64,000 nt of DNA from Pollutimonas thiosulfatoxidans (GTDB taxonomy: Bacteria; Pseudomonadota; Gammaproteobacteria; Burkholderiales; Burkholderiaceae_B): the NCBI RefSeq assembly GCF_004022565.1, contig NZ_CP022987.1:248001-312000 (forward strand), read 5' to 3'. Made by a program: the position numbers and the translations under genes. Below the pieces are notes generated by a model. It was not told the origin of the DNA, ran no database searches, and saw only the letters and a list, made by a program, of their open reading frames with translations. Positions 51,718 through 60,700 of this stretch are shown piece after piece. Within the stretch, counting starts at the first letter, position 1, and each line of letters starts with the position of its first letter.

Positions 51718-51791
51718 TGGAGGCGCAACTCGGAATCGAACCGGGGTACACGGATTTGCAATCCGCTGCATGACCACTCTGCCATTGCGCC
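51718..51791 (-). tRNA. tRNA-Cys (GCA anticodon)
   Basis: The complement from 51791 to 51718 is 74 bases including an encoded CCA. It starts GGCGCAATGGCAGAGTGGT, has the anticodon stem-loop GCGGATTGCAAATCCGT with anticodon GCA, and the T-arm CCCGGTTCGATTCCGAG. Base pairing of the acceptor stem (GGCGCAA/TTGCGCC) is complete. The island's insertion-sequence remnant begins at the next base after its 3' end. Confidence 0.96.
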
Positions 51792-51872
51792 TCAATGAAG
51801 TCCGCTAGTATACGATATTCGCAGATACCCCGCTTAACCGACCGGCTTCATTGCCGTTCGGCGCCGAGAGGC

Positions 51873-52490
51873 TTAACGCCCAGCAGTGCCGTCCAGCCAT
51901 TGCTGATACGCCGTGCGGGTCACCGCTGACACCGACTCCAGGGCCTTCTGATGCTGAACCTGGTGCCGCAGCATCAGGCGCGCATTGGCCACCCCGCGCG
52001 ATTTGCAGTACCAGTGGCAGCTGTGCTGGAAAAGATACAGCTCGGCAGACAAGTGGTAGGCGCGGGTTTTCAGATCCCAGCCGCCTTCGTTGTCTACAAC
52101 GTGGCGCAAACCCGCCGCATGGATATGCAGAAGCTTGCGGAAGTCGCGAGTAACAGAGGGAAGAAAGCGTTCGGCATAAGGCAGACACATGGGAAGCACG
52201 ACCATGCTGGTGTCCGGTTCGCTTTCCTTTTGCATGGCTTCCGCCAATGAGCGCAACTGTGCTGCCACGGCGCTCTCAGTTTGCGCAAAAGTTTCCAGCA
52301 CCTGAAGCTGGCGCCCTTCGTCTTTCTCGTGGATGGCGCGGGTGTAGCCTTGCGTCAGCGTTTCCATGTGGCGCTCAAGCTGCATATTGGCCAGATGCTG
52401 GCCCAACAATGCGATATGAGAGCGCTGGTATCGTGTGCGCAGCAGCTGCCATGCCACGAAGACCATCAACAAGCCGAATGTGAATTCCAC
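51873..52490 (-). CDS. Membrane-anchored protein of unknown function
   Basis: A 205-residue protein with a single N-terminal hydrophobic segment (MEFTFGLLMVFVAWQLL) that is probably an anchor, followed by a mostly helical, charged cytoplasmic or periplasmic domain (QLERHMETLTQGYTRAIHEK, QTESAVAAQLRSLAEAMQKE), with several His and Cys residues in LYLFQHSCHWYCKSRG. I do not recognise a family. It lies between tRNA-Gly and tRNA-Cys, all on the minus strand, and has a strong terminator upstream that separates it from tRNA-Gly. Confidence 0.65.
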   Translation of the reverse strand: MEFTFGLLMVFVAWQLLRTRYQRSHIALLGQHLANMQLERHMETLTQGYTRAIHEKDEGRQLQVLETFAQTESAVAAQLRSLAEAMQKESEPDTSMVVLPMCLPYAERFLPSVTRDFRKLLHIHAAGLRHVVDNEGGWDLKTRAYHLSAELYLFQHSCHWYCKSRGVANARLMLRHQVQHQKALESVSAVTRTAYQQWLDGTAGR

Positions 52491-52534
52491 TGCGTGTACT
52501 CCCCTATCGCCTGCGCAAAAAACGCCGGCGCATT

Positions 52535-52572
52535 AAACAAAAAGCCCAAACCGAAGTTTGGGCTTTTTGTTT
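52535..52572. terminator. Strong bidirectional intrinsic terminator
   Basis: A perfect 17-bp inverted repeat: 52535-52551 pairs with 52556-52572 around the loop CGAA, with T-runs built into both arms. It lies directly after the 3' end of tRNA-Gly (minus strand) and before the unknown membrane protein. Confidence 0.9.
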
Positions 52573-52577
52573 AATCT

Positions 52578-52653
52578 TGGAGCGGGAAACGAGTCTCGAA
52601 CTCGCGACCTCAACCTTGGCAAGGTTGCGCTCTACCAACTGAGCTATTCCCGC
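52578..52653 (-). tRNA. tRNA-Gly (GCC anticodon)
   Basis: The complement from 52653 to 52578 is 76 bases with encoded CCA. It begins GCGGGAATAGCTCAGTTGGT, has the anticodon loop in CAACCTTGCCAAGGTTG (GCC), and the T-arm GCGAGTTCGAGACTCGT. The acceptor stem GCGGGAA/TTCCCGC pairs fully. It is nearly identical to E. coli tRNA-Gly(GCC). Confidence 0.97.
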
Positions 52654-52821
52654 GTAAAGCTTTGCAGCCGGGGCTTTCCTGCTGCAAAGAAGCCTCGCAT
52701 TGTAGGGTAATTTCTTGTCCCTTGCAAGTTGCCCGGCGCCTTCAAAACTACCTGCGTAAAATCAACTAAGATTTAGCGAAGACCAGAATATTAGCATAAA
52801 TTTTTTAGTGACAGGGCCGCC

Positions 52822-53841
52822 TTGCTGCAAACTGCCAAGTACGATCTTACTTCCTTCAACACACTGACCCTGCGCTCGCACGCCTTGGCCCTGGTTACGT
52901 ACCGGTCGCCCGGGCAGTTGCCGCTGTTTTCCGAAATGGCCAGTCAGCACGACAGCGTGTTTGTCCTTGGCGGCGGCAGCAATGTGGTGCTGCCCGAAAC
53001 GCTGACCAGCCTCGTCGTCAAAGTGGAGTCTCGCGGCATACGCCTGTGTGACCAGACGCCCACCGAGTGGGTGGTGGAAGCCCAGGCAGGGGAGTGCTGG
53101 CATGATTTCGTTGCGCATTGCCTGGACCAGGGCTGGGCCGGCTTGGAGAACCTGGCCTTGATCCCGGGCACGGTCGGTGCGGCCCCGGTGCAAAATATAG
53201 GCGCATACGGCGTAGAGCTGGACCAGCGTTTTCATAGTTTGAGCGCCTGGGATCTACGCGCGGGGCGTCAGGTCGAAATGAGACCTGAAGATTGCGATTT
53301 CTCGTATCGCAACAGTCTGTTCAAACAGTCCGAGCCTGGACGATGGCTGATACTGGCCGTCAGGTTCCGGCTGCCCAAGCGGTGGACCCCTGTGCTGGGC
53401 TACCCCGACCTGCAGCGTCATCCCGCATTGCAAGCTGTTGCTGCGGACATCACGCCGCGCCAGATCTTTGATGCGGTGTGCGAGGTGCGGCGCGCGAAGC
53501 TGCCGGACCCGGCCGTATTGGGCAATGCAGGAAGTTTCTTCAAGAATCCGGTGGTGGATCGCGCGGACTTCGAGGCCATCAGCAAGGTCCATCCGCAGGT
53601 CGTGGCTTACCCGCTGGCCGGCGGTCAGTACAAGCTTGCAGCGGGCTGGTTGATCGATCAAGCTGGCTGGAAGGGTAGGCGCGTCGGACCAGTGGGCGTG
53701 CACGATCGCCAAGCGCTGGTGCTGGTAAATTACGGCGGCGCAAGCGCCGCCGATATCATGCAACTGGCACAAGCGATCAAGGACGATATTGCCTTGCGGT
53801 TTGGCGTGGCCCTGGAGCAAGAGCCCGTGCTGGTCGCCTAG
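52822..53841 (+). CDS. murB: UDP-N-acetylenolpyruvoylglucosamine reductase
   Basis: A 339-residue type I MurB that makes UDP-MurNAc for peptidoglycan. The FAD site includes VLGGGSNVVLPE and LIPGTVGAAPVQNIGAYG; the catalytic Ser is in LGNAGSFFKNPVV, and the C-terminal Glu lies in ALEQEPVL. The gene starts at a TTG (52822); no ATG or GTG in frame precedes the conserved DLTSFNTLTL region, so this start, though unusual, is the best available. It converges on dapB. Confidence 0.95.
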   Translation: MLQTAKYDLTSFNTLTLRSHALALVTYRSPGQLPLFSEMASQHDSVFVLGGGSNVVLPETLTSLVVKVESRGIRLCDQTPTEWVVEAQAGECWHDFVAHCLDQGWAGLENLALIPGTVGAAPVQNIGAYGVELDQRFHSLSAWDLRAGRQVEMRPEDCDFSYRNSLFKQSEPGRWLILAVRFRLPKRWTPVLGYPDLQRHPALQAVAADITPRQIFDAVCEVRRAKLPDPAVLGNAGSFFKNPVVDRADFEAISKVHPQVVAYPLAGGQYKLAAGWLIDQAGWKGRRVGPVGVHDRQALVLVNYGGASAADIMQLAQAIKDDIALRFGVALEQEPVLVA

Positions 53842-53854
53842 GCGGGCGCTGGCC

Positions 53855-54643
53855 TCAGGCCAGCACGTCTTGCATGTCGAACAAGCCGAACTCTTTTCGC
53901 GCCAGATAGCGGGCGGCCCGCAAGCTGCCCTGGGCATAGGTCGTGCGACTGCTGGAGCGATGACTGATCTCTATCCGTTCGCCTGTGCCGCAGAAAAACA
54001 CCGTATGGTCGCCCACGATGTCGCCGCCGCGCATGACGGAAAAACCGATGCGGCCGGTTTCGCGTGCGCCGGTTTCGCCATGCCGGGCCCAGTCGGCTAT
54101 GTCGTCAAGGTTTTTTCCCCAGGCATGCGCTACGGCTTCGCCCATGGCCAAGGCCGTACCGGAGGGCGCATCGACCTTGTTGCGGTGGTGCGCTTCGAAT
54201 ACCTCGACGTCGTAACCGCTGTTCAGCAGGCGCGCCGCAATATCAAGCAGCTTGAGGGTGGCGTTGACGCCGACGCTCATGTTGGGTGCGAAGACTACGG
54301 CGATCTTCTGGCTGGCTGCCTGAATGGCGCGCCGACCTTCTTCGGTGAAGCCGGTGGTCCCGATCACGCAGCGCGTGCCGTGTTCGACGCAGGCCTGCAA
54401 ATGGGCCAGCGTACCCTCGGGCCGGGTGAAGTCGATCAGGCAATCCGCATTGGCAATGGCGCCCAGGTCGTCCGTGATGGCGACGCCGGTTTCCTGGCCC
54501 AGAAAGCTGCCTGCGTCCTGTCCCAAGGCCGGCGAGCCGGCTCTGTCCAAGGCGACAGTAAGGGTCATGTCGGGGCTTTGTAGTACAGCTTCGATCAGCA
54601 TCCGGCCCATGCGTCCGTCTGCGCCTGCGATGGCAATACGCAT
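53855..54643 (-). CDS. dapB: 4-hydroxy-tetrahydrodipicolinate reductase
   Basis: A 262-residue enzyme of lysine and diaminopimelate synthesis. The nucleotide-binding motif is IAIAGADGRMGRMLIEAV, and the active-site segment EAHHRNKVDAPSGTAL carries the catalytic His-His and Lys; VIGTTGFTEEGRRAI is also typical. Of two ATGs, that at 54643 is preferred because AGGAG then lies seven bases upstream; the ATG at 54649 is too close to it. It follows bamE by 11 bases. A short hairpin (53848-53864) overlaps its end. Confidence 0.95.
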   Translation of the reverse strand: MRIAIAGADGRMGRMLIEAVLQSPDMTLTVALDRAGSPALGQDAGSFLGQETGVAITDDLGAIANADCLIDFTRPEGTLAHLQACVEHGTRCVIGTTGFTEEGRRAIQAASQKIAVVFAPNMSVGVNATLKLLDIAARLLNSGYDVEVFEAHHRNKVDAPSGTALAMGEAVAHAWGKNLDDIADWARHGETGARETGRIGFSVMRGGDIVGDHTVFFCGTGERIEISHRSSSRTTYAQGSLRAARYLARKEFGLFDMQDVLA

Positions 54644-54654
54644 TGTCATGCTCC

Positions 54655-55317
54655 TTAGCGCAGCGGTTCGGCGGTGTTCCTGCCGGCTGACGGCGCGCCA
54701 GAAGGCGTCCGCTGTGTATCGGGGGCGTTGAGAATGGCGCGCCTGCGTTCTGTTTCTACCTGTGCGTCGGCTTCGCTTTGCTGGTCGGGCGCTGTCCCGT
54801 CGGCGGCGGGTTGCGCAGGCGTGACACCTGGAATCGGGCTGGTCTGTGCGGCGTCTGCGCCGGCAGTGTCGGCTGGGATGCCGTCGCCTGCGTCTTCATC
54901 AGCAGCGTTGGCGCCGCTTTCTCCGGTCATGCCGGTATCGGCCTTCTGGAAGGGTTGCCGGTCGGGCTGTTCGTCGCCTTCCCAGCGCACCAGGCTGTCA
55001 CCGTCGAACCAAACGGTGAACTTGCGCTGTTGCTCTTCGCCATAGCCGGGCTTGTTGTAGTAGGGGTAATCCCAGCGATTGCTGCGAAATACGTCTTGCA
55101 AGGTGGGCGTGCCCAGGATGAAACGCACCTGCTCGCGCGTCATGCCTTGCTGCAGTTGGGCCACCTGCTCGGACGTGATCCAGTTACCCTGCTGTACATC
55201 AGGCCGATACGGGAAACCCCAGTTGGTGGTGCCGCAGGCGCCCAGTGTTACGGTCAGTGCAATTGCCGTCAAACCGGCGCGAAGCGTTGAAAATATTGGT
55301 TTTGCAGTCGTCAGCAC
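54655..55317 (-). CDS. bamE: Outer-membrane assembly lipoprotein BamE with long C-terminal tail
   Basis: A 220-residue lipoprotein. The signal ends in the lipobox TLGACGTT, so the mature protein starts at Cys28. The BamE/SmpA domain is clear: GNWITSEQVAQLQQGMTREQ, VRFILGTPTLQDVFRSNRWD and YPYYNKPGYGEEQQRKFTVW. From about residue 120 an acidic, Ala/Asp/Thr-rich tail of about 100 residues follows, absent from E. coli BamE (113 residues). BamE supports the BAM complex in outer-membrane protein insertion. It is divergent from fur, as in many Proteobacteria. Confidence 0.92.
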   Translation of the reverse strand: MLTTAKPIFSTLRAGLTAIALTVTLGACGTTNWGFPYRPDVQQGNWITSEQVAQLQQGMTREQVRFILGTPTLQDVFRSNRWDYPYYNKPGYGEEQQRKFTVWFDGDSLVRWEGDEQPDRQPFQKADTGMTGESGANAADEDAGDGIPADTAGADAAQTSPIPGVTPAQPAADGTAPDQQSEADAQVETERRRAILNAPDTQRTPSGAPSAGRNTAEPLR

Positions 55318-55462
55318 GAAGCGCCCCTGTTATTCAGATCGAATAAAACCGTTATCATAAAGGTTCAAGAATAAACGCATAATAGCGTTAGTCGGCGCCG
55401 GGCGTATTTTGCAAGCCTCATCCTGCCCGGACACCATCCATTTCACCAGAGACATTCTAGCT

Positions 55463-55888
55463 ATGATTAACCAGAACGAACTGAAAAGCATGGGCTTGAA
55501 GGCGACCTTCCCGCGCCTGAAGATCCTCGACATATTCAGACGGGCCGATCACCGCCATCAAAGCGCCGAAGACGTCTACCGCGCGCTTATCGCTGAAGAT
55601 GTCGATATTGGCCTGGCCACGGTCTACCGGGTGTTGACGCAGTTCGAGCAGGCCGGCATCCTGGTGCGCAGCCAGTTTGACGGCGGCAAGGCCGTGTTCG
55701 AGCTTAACGACGGCGACCACCACGATCACCTGATTTGCACCAATTGCGGCAAGGTCGAAGAGTTTAGCGAACCGGAAATCGAAAAACGCCAGCACAAGGT
55801 TGCCAAGGACCACGGTTTCGTGCTCGAGAGCCATACCATGCTGCTTTACGGTATTTGCCCGGACTGTACTGCCGCCAAGCCAAAATAA
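55463..55888 (+). CDS. fur: Ferric uptake regulator Fur
   Basis: A 141-residue metal-dependent repressor. The winged-helix domain reads LKSMGLKATFPRLKILDIFR and SAEDVYRALIAEDVDIGLAT. The metal sites are in HHDHLICTNCGKVEEF (Cys pair and His cluster) and the C-terminal CPDC. With Fe(II) it represses iron-uptake genes. The ATG at 55463 gives the standard N-terminus. The 145-base divergent gap to bamE is A+T-rich and has no convincing Fur box. It converges on recN. Confidence 0.96.
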   Translation: MINQNELKSMGLKATFPRLKILDIFRRADHRHQSAEDVYRALIAEDVDIGLATVYRVLTQFEQAGILVRSQFDGGKAVFELNDGDHHDHLICTNCGKVEEFSEPEIEKRQHKVAKDHGFVLESHTMLLYGICPDCTAAKPK

Positions 55889-55896
55889 GTCCAGCT

Positions 55897-57540
55897 TCAA
55901 CCCGCCAGCATTTCGCGCGCGTGCTTGCGCGTCGTGTCGGTGATCTTCAGGCCCCCCAGCATGCGGGCCACTTCATTTTCCCGACCTTTGTCGTCCAGCA
56001 TCCTGATCATGGATAGGGTGCTGGCTTGTGACGTGGATTTACTGACCTCGTAATGCTGGGTTCCGCGCGCCGCCACCTGCGGCAGGTGCGTAACGCACAG
56101 AACCTGGTGACGCTGCCCGAGCTCGCGCAGCAGCCGTCCGACGACCTCGGCTACCGCACCGCCCACGCCCGTGTCGACTTCGTCGAATATGAGGGTGGGC
56201 ACCCGCGCGGCCTGACTGGCGATGACCGATAGCGCGAGCGAAATGCGGGCCAGCTCGCCGCCCGAGGCTACCTTGGCCAGCGGCTTGGGCGTGGTGCCCG
56301 CGTGGCCGGCAACCAGGAACTCGACCGCGGAGGTGCCATGAGGACCCGGCGGGCAGGCGGTAAGCTCGATCTGGAAGCGTCCGCCTAGCATGGCCAGTGT
56401 CTGGAGAGCCTGGGTAACGTTTTTTGCCAGGCGTTTGCTGGTTGCCGCCCTTGCTTTTGCCAATTGCGCTGCGAGTTCGTCGTAGTGTGCGGCGGCAGCC
56501 CGATTTTGTTCGATCAGCAATGGCATATTGGCGGCCGCCTGGCTGGCTTCGAGTTGCTGGCGCAAGGATAGCTGCAGGGCGGGGAGCTCGGGCGGATCGA
56601 TCTTGAACTTGCGGGCGGTGTCGAAAATAACGCCCAGGCGTTCTTCCGCTGCGGCGAGACGGGCGGGGTCGAGCTCGACCTTGTCGAGATAGCTGTTGAG
56701 GTCGGAAACGGCTTCACTGGCCGCGATGCGCGCGGACTCGATGGCGTCGTAAATGCTTTGTAAACGGTTGTCGTGACGCAGCAGGGGCTGCAGGCTATGT
56801 GCCGCCACCCCCAGCGCCGATTGCGCGGAGTTTTGTTCGTCGTCGAGAGCGGCCAGCGCTTGGGTGGCGCCGTCCAGCAGTGCCTGAGCGTGGGCCAGCC
56901 GGCTATGGTCGTTGGTGATGGCGTCCCATTCGCCCGGCCGCAGGTCGAGGGTGTCCAGGTCGGCCAATTGCCATTCGAGGCGCTCGCGTTCTTCCTGCAG
57001 GGCGGCTTCGTTTTGGCTGGCGGCGGCCAGGGCTTTTTGGGCGGTTTGCCAGGCCTGCCAGGCTTGCTGCACTTGCGCCGCCAGCGGCAGATGGCCGCCG
57101 TGGGCATCAAGCAAGGCTCGTTGGTTGGCCGGCTTGAGCAAGCTTTGATGTGCGTGCTGCCCGTGGATGTCAACCAAGTGTTCGGCCAGATCGCGCAATT
57201 GACCCAGGGTAACGGGCAGCCCATTGATAAAGGCGCGGCTGCGGCTTTGGTTGTCGATTACCCGTCGCAATACCAGCGCATCGTCCGGGTCCAGCTGTTG
57301 CTCGAGCAGCCAGGGTCGTAGCGCGTCGGGGGCGTCGAAGACGGCGGTGATGTCCGCTTTTTGAGCGCCTTCGCGCAGCACAGTGGTGTCGGCCCGGGCC
57401 CCCAGGGCCAGTGACAGGGCGTCGATAAGTATGGACTTGCCGGCGCCGGTCTCGCCGGAGAACACGGTAAAGCCAGCCTCGAAATGGATGTCTGCCTGAT
57501 CGACAATGACGAAATCGCGTATGTGCAAGGTACGCAGCAT
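55897..57540 (-). CDS. recN: DNA repair protein RecN
   Basis: A 547-residue SMC-like ATPase for double-strand break repair. Walker A is FSGETGAGKSILIDALSLAL (about residues 29-48); the central region is coiled coil (about 150-370); the C-terminal signature and Walker B are KVASGGELARISLALSVIAS and VPTLIFDEVDTGVGG, followed by HLPQVAARG. It starts three bases after nadK, on the same strand; recN downstream of nadK is the usual Gram-negative order. Confidence 0.96.
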   Translation of the reverse strand: MLRTLHIRDFVIVDQADIHFEAGFTVFSGETGAGKSILIDALSLALGARADTTVLREGAQKADITAVFDAPDALRPWLLEQQLDPDDALVLRRVIDNQSRSRAFINGLPVTLGQLRDLAEHLVDIHGQHAHQSLLKPANQRALLDAHGGHLPLAAQVQQAWQAWQTAQKALAAASQNEAALQEERERLEWQLADLDTLDLRPGEWDAITNDHSRLAHAQALLDGATQALAALDDEQNSAQSALGVAAHSLQPLLRHDNRLQSIYDAIESARIAASEAVSDLNSYLDKVELDPARLAAAEERLGVIFDTARKFKIDPPELPALQLSLRQQLEASQAAANMPLLIEQNRAAAAHYDELAAQLAKARAATSKRLAKNVTQALQTLAMLGGRFQIELTACPPGPHGTSAVEFLVAGHAGTTPKPLAKVASGGELARISLALSVIASQAARVPTLIFDEVDTGVGGAVAEVVGRLLRELGQRHQVLCVTHLPQVAARGTQHYEVSKSTSQASTLSMIRMLDDKGRENEVARMLGGLKITDTTRKHAREMLAG

Positions 57541-57543
57541 GAT

Positions 57544-58443
57544 TTATTCGTCCGTATCGGAAGGTTGCGGTACGTGGTTCCAGTACAGCTTGCGTCGCAG
57601 CGTGGAGAAGAAGCTGTAGCCGCGCGGATGGATAAATCGCACGGTATGTTGGGCCCGACGGATATCGATGCGGTCGCCGGGCTGGCAATCGGACCAGGTC
57701 TGCATGTCGAAGTGGACGCTGGCGCCGGATTCGACGCGCCCCAGCGCCGAGATGGTGAGGCTTAGCGTACCGCTGTCAGGCAGCACGATGGGGCGGTTGG
57801 ACAAGGTTTGCGGGGCAACAGGCACCAGCAGTATGGCGTTAAGGCTGGGATGCACCACAGGGCCGTTGGCCGAAAGGGAATAGGCGGTAGACCCGGTGGG
57901 CGTGGCCACGATCAGGCCGTCGGCTCGTTGGCTATACATGAACGCGCCGTCGAAATCGACGCTGACTTCGATCATGCCGCCGCGCCCTGCGCGGTTCAGC
58001 ACAACATCGTTAAGTGCGACGCCCGAAAATAGGGTGTCGTTGCCACGCACCACCCGGCCCTCCAGCATGACACGCTCTTCGGCGTCGTAATGGCCATGCA
58101 TGACGCTGGCCAGGGCGTCGGTGGCGCTGTGCAGGGGGATATCGGTAATGAAGCCCAGCCGGCCGTGGTTGATGCCGATAAGCGGGACGTCGCTTTGCGC
58201 CAGCAGGCGGGCGGCGCCCAGCATGGTTCCATCGCCACCCATGATGACAGCCAGGTCGGCCTGCTGGCCGATTTCGGCATATGTGGCGGCGGTGTATTCG
58301 GTAATGCCGGTATTCCTGGCGGTGTCGGCTTCCATCAGTACTTTACAGCCGGTTGCCAGCAGCATGTCGGCCAGTTGACGCAGCGGTGCATCCAGGCCGG
58401 TGTCTTGGTAACGGCCGATGATCGCAACGGTTTTAAAGTGCAT
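57544..58443 (-). CDS. nadK: NAD kinase
   Basis: A 299-residue kinase making NADP from NAD and ATP. The GGDGT motif is in VIMGGDGTMLGAARLLA; the NAD site includes GINHGRLGFITD and LNDVVLNR, with DGLIVATPTGSTAYSLSANG as the second conserved block. All are standard for bacterial NadK. It is the first gene of the nadK-recN pair and is divergent from hrcA, separated by 116 bases. Confidence 0.96.
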   Translation of the reverse strand: MHFKTVAIIGRYQDTGLDAPLRQLADMLLATGCKVLMEADTARNTGITEYTAATYAEIGQQADLAVIMGGDGTMLGAARLLAQSDVPLIGINHGRLGFITDIPLHSATDALASVMHGHYDAEERVMLEGRVVRGNDTLFSGVALNDVVLNRAGRGGMIEVSVDFDGAFMYSQRADGLIVATPTGSTAYSLSANGPVVHPSLNAILLVPVAPQTLSNRPIVLPDSGTLSLTISALGRVESGASVHFDMQTWSDCQPGDRIDIRRAQHTVRFIHPRGYSFFSTLRRKLYWNHVPQPSDTDE

Positions 58444-58559
58444 AAAGTAATACCGGGGTGATTGATGGAATAATAGAGACTAAGTGATTATATGGTTCCT
58501 GCGCCTCGTTGGCTGTAGGTATAACAACCCGTGTTGGCAGGATTGCCTAGAATAGAGCC

Positions 58560-59570
58560 ATGGACGACCGAGCCAATGCGCTGCTGAAAGCGCTTATAGA
58601 ACGATACATTGCCGATGGGCAACCGGTGGGTTCGCGCACCTTGTCCAAAATGTTCGACCTGTCGCCCGCCACCATCCGCAACGTTATGGCCGACCTCGAA
58701 GATCTCGGCCTCATCCATAGCCCGCACACATCGGCGGGCCGTATTCCTACGCCCAAGGGTTATCGCCTGTTTGTCGATCGCCTGTTGGCTGTACAGCGTT
58801 TCGAAGTTCTGCCGCCCAGCCAGATCAGGCAGATCCTGCCCGCGGCCGAGCCGGGCCGTGCCATCACGGCGGCCGCAGCCCTGCTGTCCAACCTGTCGCA
58901 GTTCGCAGGAGTGGTATTGGCACCCAAACGGGCGCAGGTATTTCGCCAGATTGAATTCATCCGGCTGTCCGATAAGCGGGTACTGCTTATTATTGTGACG
59001 CCCGATGGCGACGTGCAAAACCGCATTTTGTTTGTTTCGCGCGATTACCTCGAGCAAGAGCTCATCGAAGCCAGCAACTTCTTCAACCAGCATTTTGCCG
59101 GCATGTCCTTCGACGAAGTGCGGCAGGCCATCACGCAAGAGTTGTCTTCGCTGCAGGCTGATATCTCCCGGCTGATGCAGGCGGCTGTCGAAGCGGGCAC
59201 CGCCACTGCCGATACGGACGACTCGCTGGTGATCTCCGGCGAGAGCAAGTTGCTGGATATCTCCGAGATTGCGTCCGACATGGATCGCTTGCGGCGCATG
59301 TTCTCGCTGTTCGAGAAAAAGACCGATCTGCTGCAGTTGCTGGATGTGTCCAGCCGCGCGCAAGGCGTACAGATTTATATCGGCGGCGACTCGCGGTTGG
59401 TCCCGATGGACGACGTTTCAGTCATTACCGCACCTTATGGCGTGGACGGCACGGTCGTGGGCACGCTGGGCGTTATCGGGCCTACCCGCATGGCTTACGA
59501 GCGGGTCATCCCCATTGTGGACATTACAGCCCGCCTGCTTTCCAACGCTCTCAGTCACAATCAGTCCTGA
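58560..59570 (+). CDS. hrcA: Heat-inducible transcription repressor HrcA
   Basis: A 336-residue repressor that normally binds CIRCE sites and is helped by GroEL. The N-terminal winged helix reads ALLKALIERYIADGQPVGSR and LSPATIRNVMADLEDLGLIH, then SPHTSAGRIPTPKGYRLFVD, a family signature. The C-terminal GAF-like domain ends PTRMAYERVIPIVDITARLL. Weak promoter-like elements (TTGATG 58461, GATTAT 58485) lie upstream. I find no CIRCE site near hrcA, grpE or dnaK in this window. Confidence 0.95.
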   Translation: MDDRANALLKALIERYIADGQPVGSRTLSKMFDLSPATIRNVMADLEDLGLIHSPHTSAGRIPTPKGYRLFVDRLLAVQRFEVLPPSQIRQILPAAEPGRAITAAAALLSNLSQFAGVVLAPKRAQVFRQIEFIRLSDKRVLLIIVTPDGDVQNRILFVSRDYLEQELIEASNFFNQHFAGMSFDEVRQAITQELSSLQADISRLMQAAVEAGTATADTDDSLVISGESKLLDISEIASDMDRLRRMFSLFEKKTDLLQLLDVSSRAQGVQIYIGGDSRLVPMDDVSVITAPYGVDGTVVGTLGVIGPTRMAYERVIPIVDITARLLSNALSHNQS

Positions 59571-59585
59571 CGCCGAAATCCTTCC

Positions 59586-60668
59586 ATGGCCATATCCTTA
59601 CCGTCACGCTACTTGCCTGAACCTGCAGATCCGCAGGCCTTCAGCACAAATCCGCCGCCGCGCGATCCGGGCCCAATCGGCGTGCTCATGATCAATCTTG
59701 GCACCCCCGATCAACCCACGGCCCCCGCCATACGCAAATACCTGGCTGAGTTCTTGTCGGACCCGCGTGTCATAGAGATCCCGCAATGGATCTGGCAAGT
59801 GATACTGCACGCTTTTATTCTGACGCGTCGCCCTCGTGCACTGGCACCTCGCTACGAAGAGATCTGGCTGGAGGGTGGGTCGCCGCTACTGGTCTGGAGC
59901 CAGGCCCAGAGCCAGGGTGTCCAGGAGGCGCTGACCTCGCAAGGCATAGAGGCACGCGTTGAACTGGGCATGCGCTATGGCAATCCTTCTATCGCCGACG
60001 CCTTGGCCCGCCTGCGCGCGGCGGGTTGCGACCGCATTGTTGTGCTGCCCATGTATCCGCAATACGCAGCCAGCACCACGGCCACCGCCGTGGATAGCGT
60101 TACCGCCTGCGCGGCACGGATGCGCAACCAGCCAGAGCTGCGTTTCATCAAGCGTTATCACGACCTGCCCGGTTATATCGATGCGCTGGCGACCCACCTG
60201 CTCCGCCATTGGGAAGACCAGGGCAAGCCAGAGCGCGTGCTGCTGAGTTTTCATGGTTTGCCGCGTCGCACCGTGGAGCAGGGCGATCCCTATTATCGGG
60301 ATTGCATGGAGACAGCGGCCTTGTTGCGCACCCGGCTGGGGCAGGATGGACACTTGATCCATGTGTCTTTTCAGAGCCGCTTCGGTGCTGAAAAATGGCT
60401 GGAGCCCTATACCGAGCCCACCTTGCGCGACTGGGCCCGGCAAGGTGTCCGGGCGGTGGATGTCTTGTGCCCGGGCTTTGTCGCCGATTGTCTCGAGACC
60501 CTCGAAGAAATCCAGATGCAATGTCGGGATGCCTTCCTGGAGGAGGGCGGTATTCAGTTTCGCTACGTGCCCTGTCTTAACGACGATCCGCAATGGGCAC
60601 TCAGCCTGGCGGACCTGGTCCAGACCCATCTGGCAGGCTGGCTGCCCGGCAGCAAGAGTAAACTTTAA
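59586..60668 (+). CDS. hemH: Ferrochelatase
   Basis: A 360-residue enzyme inserting Fe(II) into protoporphyrin IX, the last step of heme synthesis. Motifs are VLMINLGTPDQPTAPAIRKY, the active-site His in LLSFHGLPRRTVEQGDPY, VSFQSRFGAEKWLEPYT and VLCPGFVADCLETLEEI. It sits 15 bases after hrcA and before grpE; hemH in this chaperone cluster is common in Burkholderiales. Confidence 0.96.
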   Translation: MAISLPSRYLPEPADPQAFSTNPPPRDPGPIGVLMINLGTPDQPTAPAIRKYLAEFLSDPRVIEIPQWIWQVILHAFILTRRPRALAPRYEEIWLEGGSPLLVWSQAQSQGVQEALTSQGIEARVELGMRYGNPSIADALARLRAAGCDRIVVLPMYPQYAASTTATAVDSVTACAARMRNQPELRFIKRYHDLPGYIDALATHLLRHWEDQGKPERVLLSFHGLPRRTVEQGDPYYRDCMETAALLRTRLGQDGHLIHVSFQSRFGAEKWLEPYTEPTLRDWARQGVRAVDVLCPGFVADCLETLEEIQMQCRDAFLEEGGIQFRYVPCLNDDPQWALSLADLVQTHLAGWLPGSKSKL

Positions 60669-60700
60669 GTATTACGACAGGACAACGTGGTTCGCGTGGT

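Noticed and set aside
51143..51808. A complete 221-residue transposase-like gene
   Set aside because: The last part of the frame reads through tRNA-Cys in antisense; only the part to about 51717 is insertion-sequence derived.
55318..55462. Fur box in the bamE-fur gap
   Set aside because: Only one TGATAA-like unit (complement of TTATCA) is present; the repeated-hexamer pattern is missing.
58444..58559. CIRCE operator before hrcA
   Set aside because: No inverted TTAGCACTC repeat is present in this gap or before grpE/dnaK.
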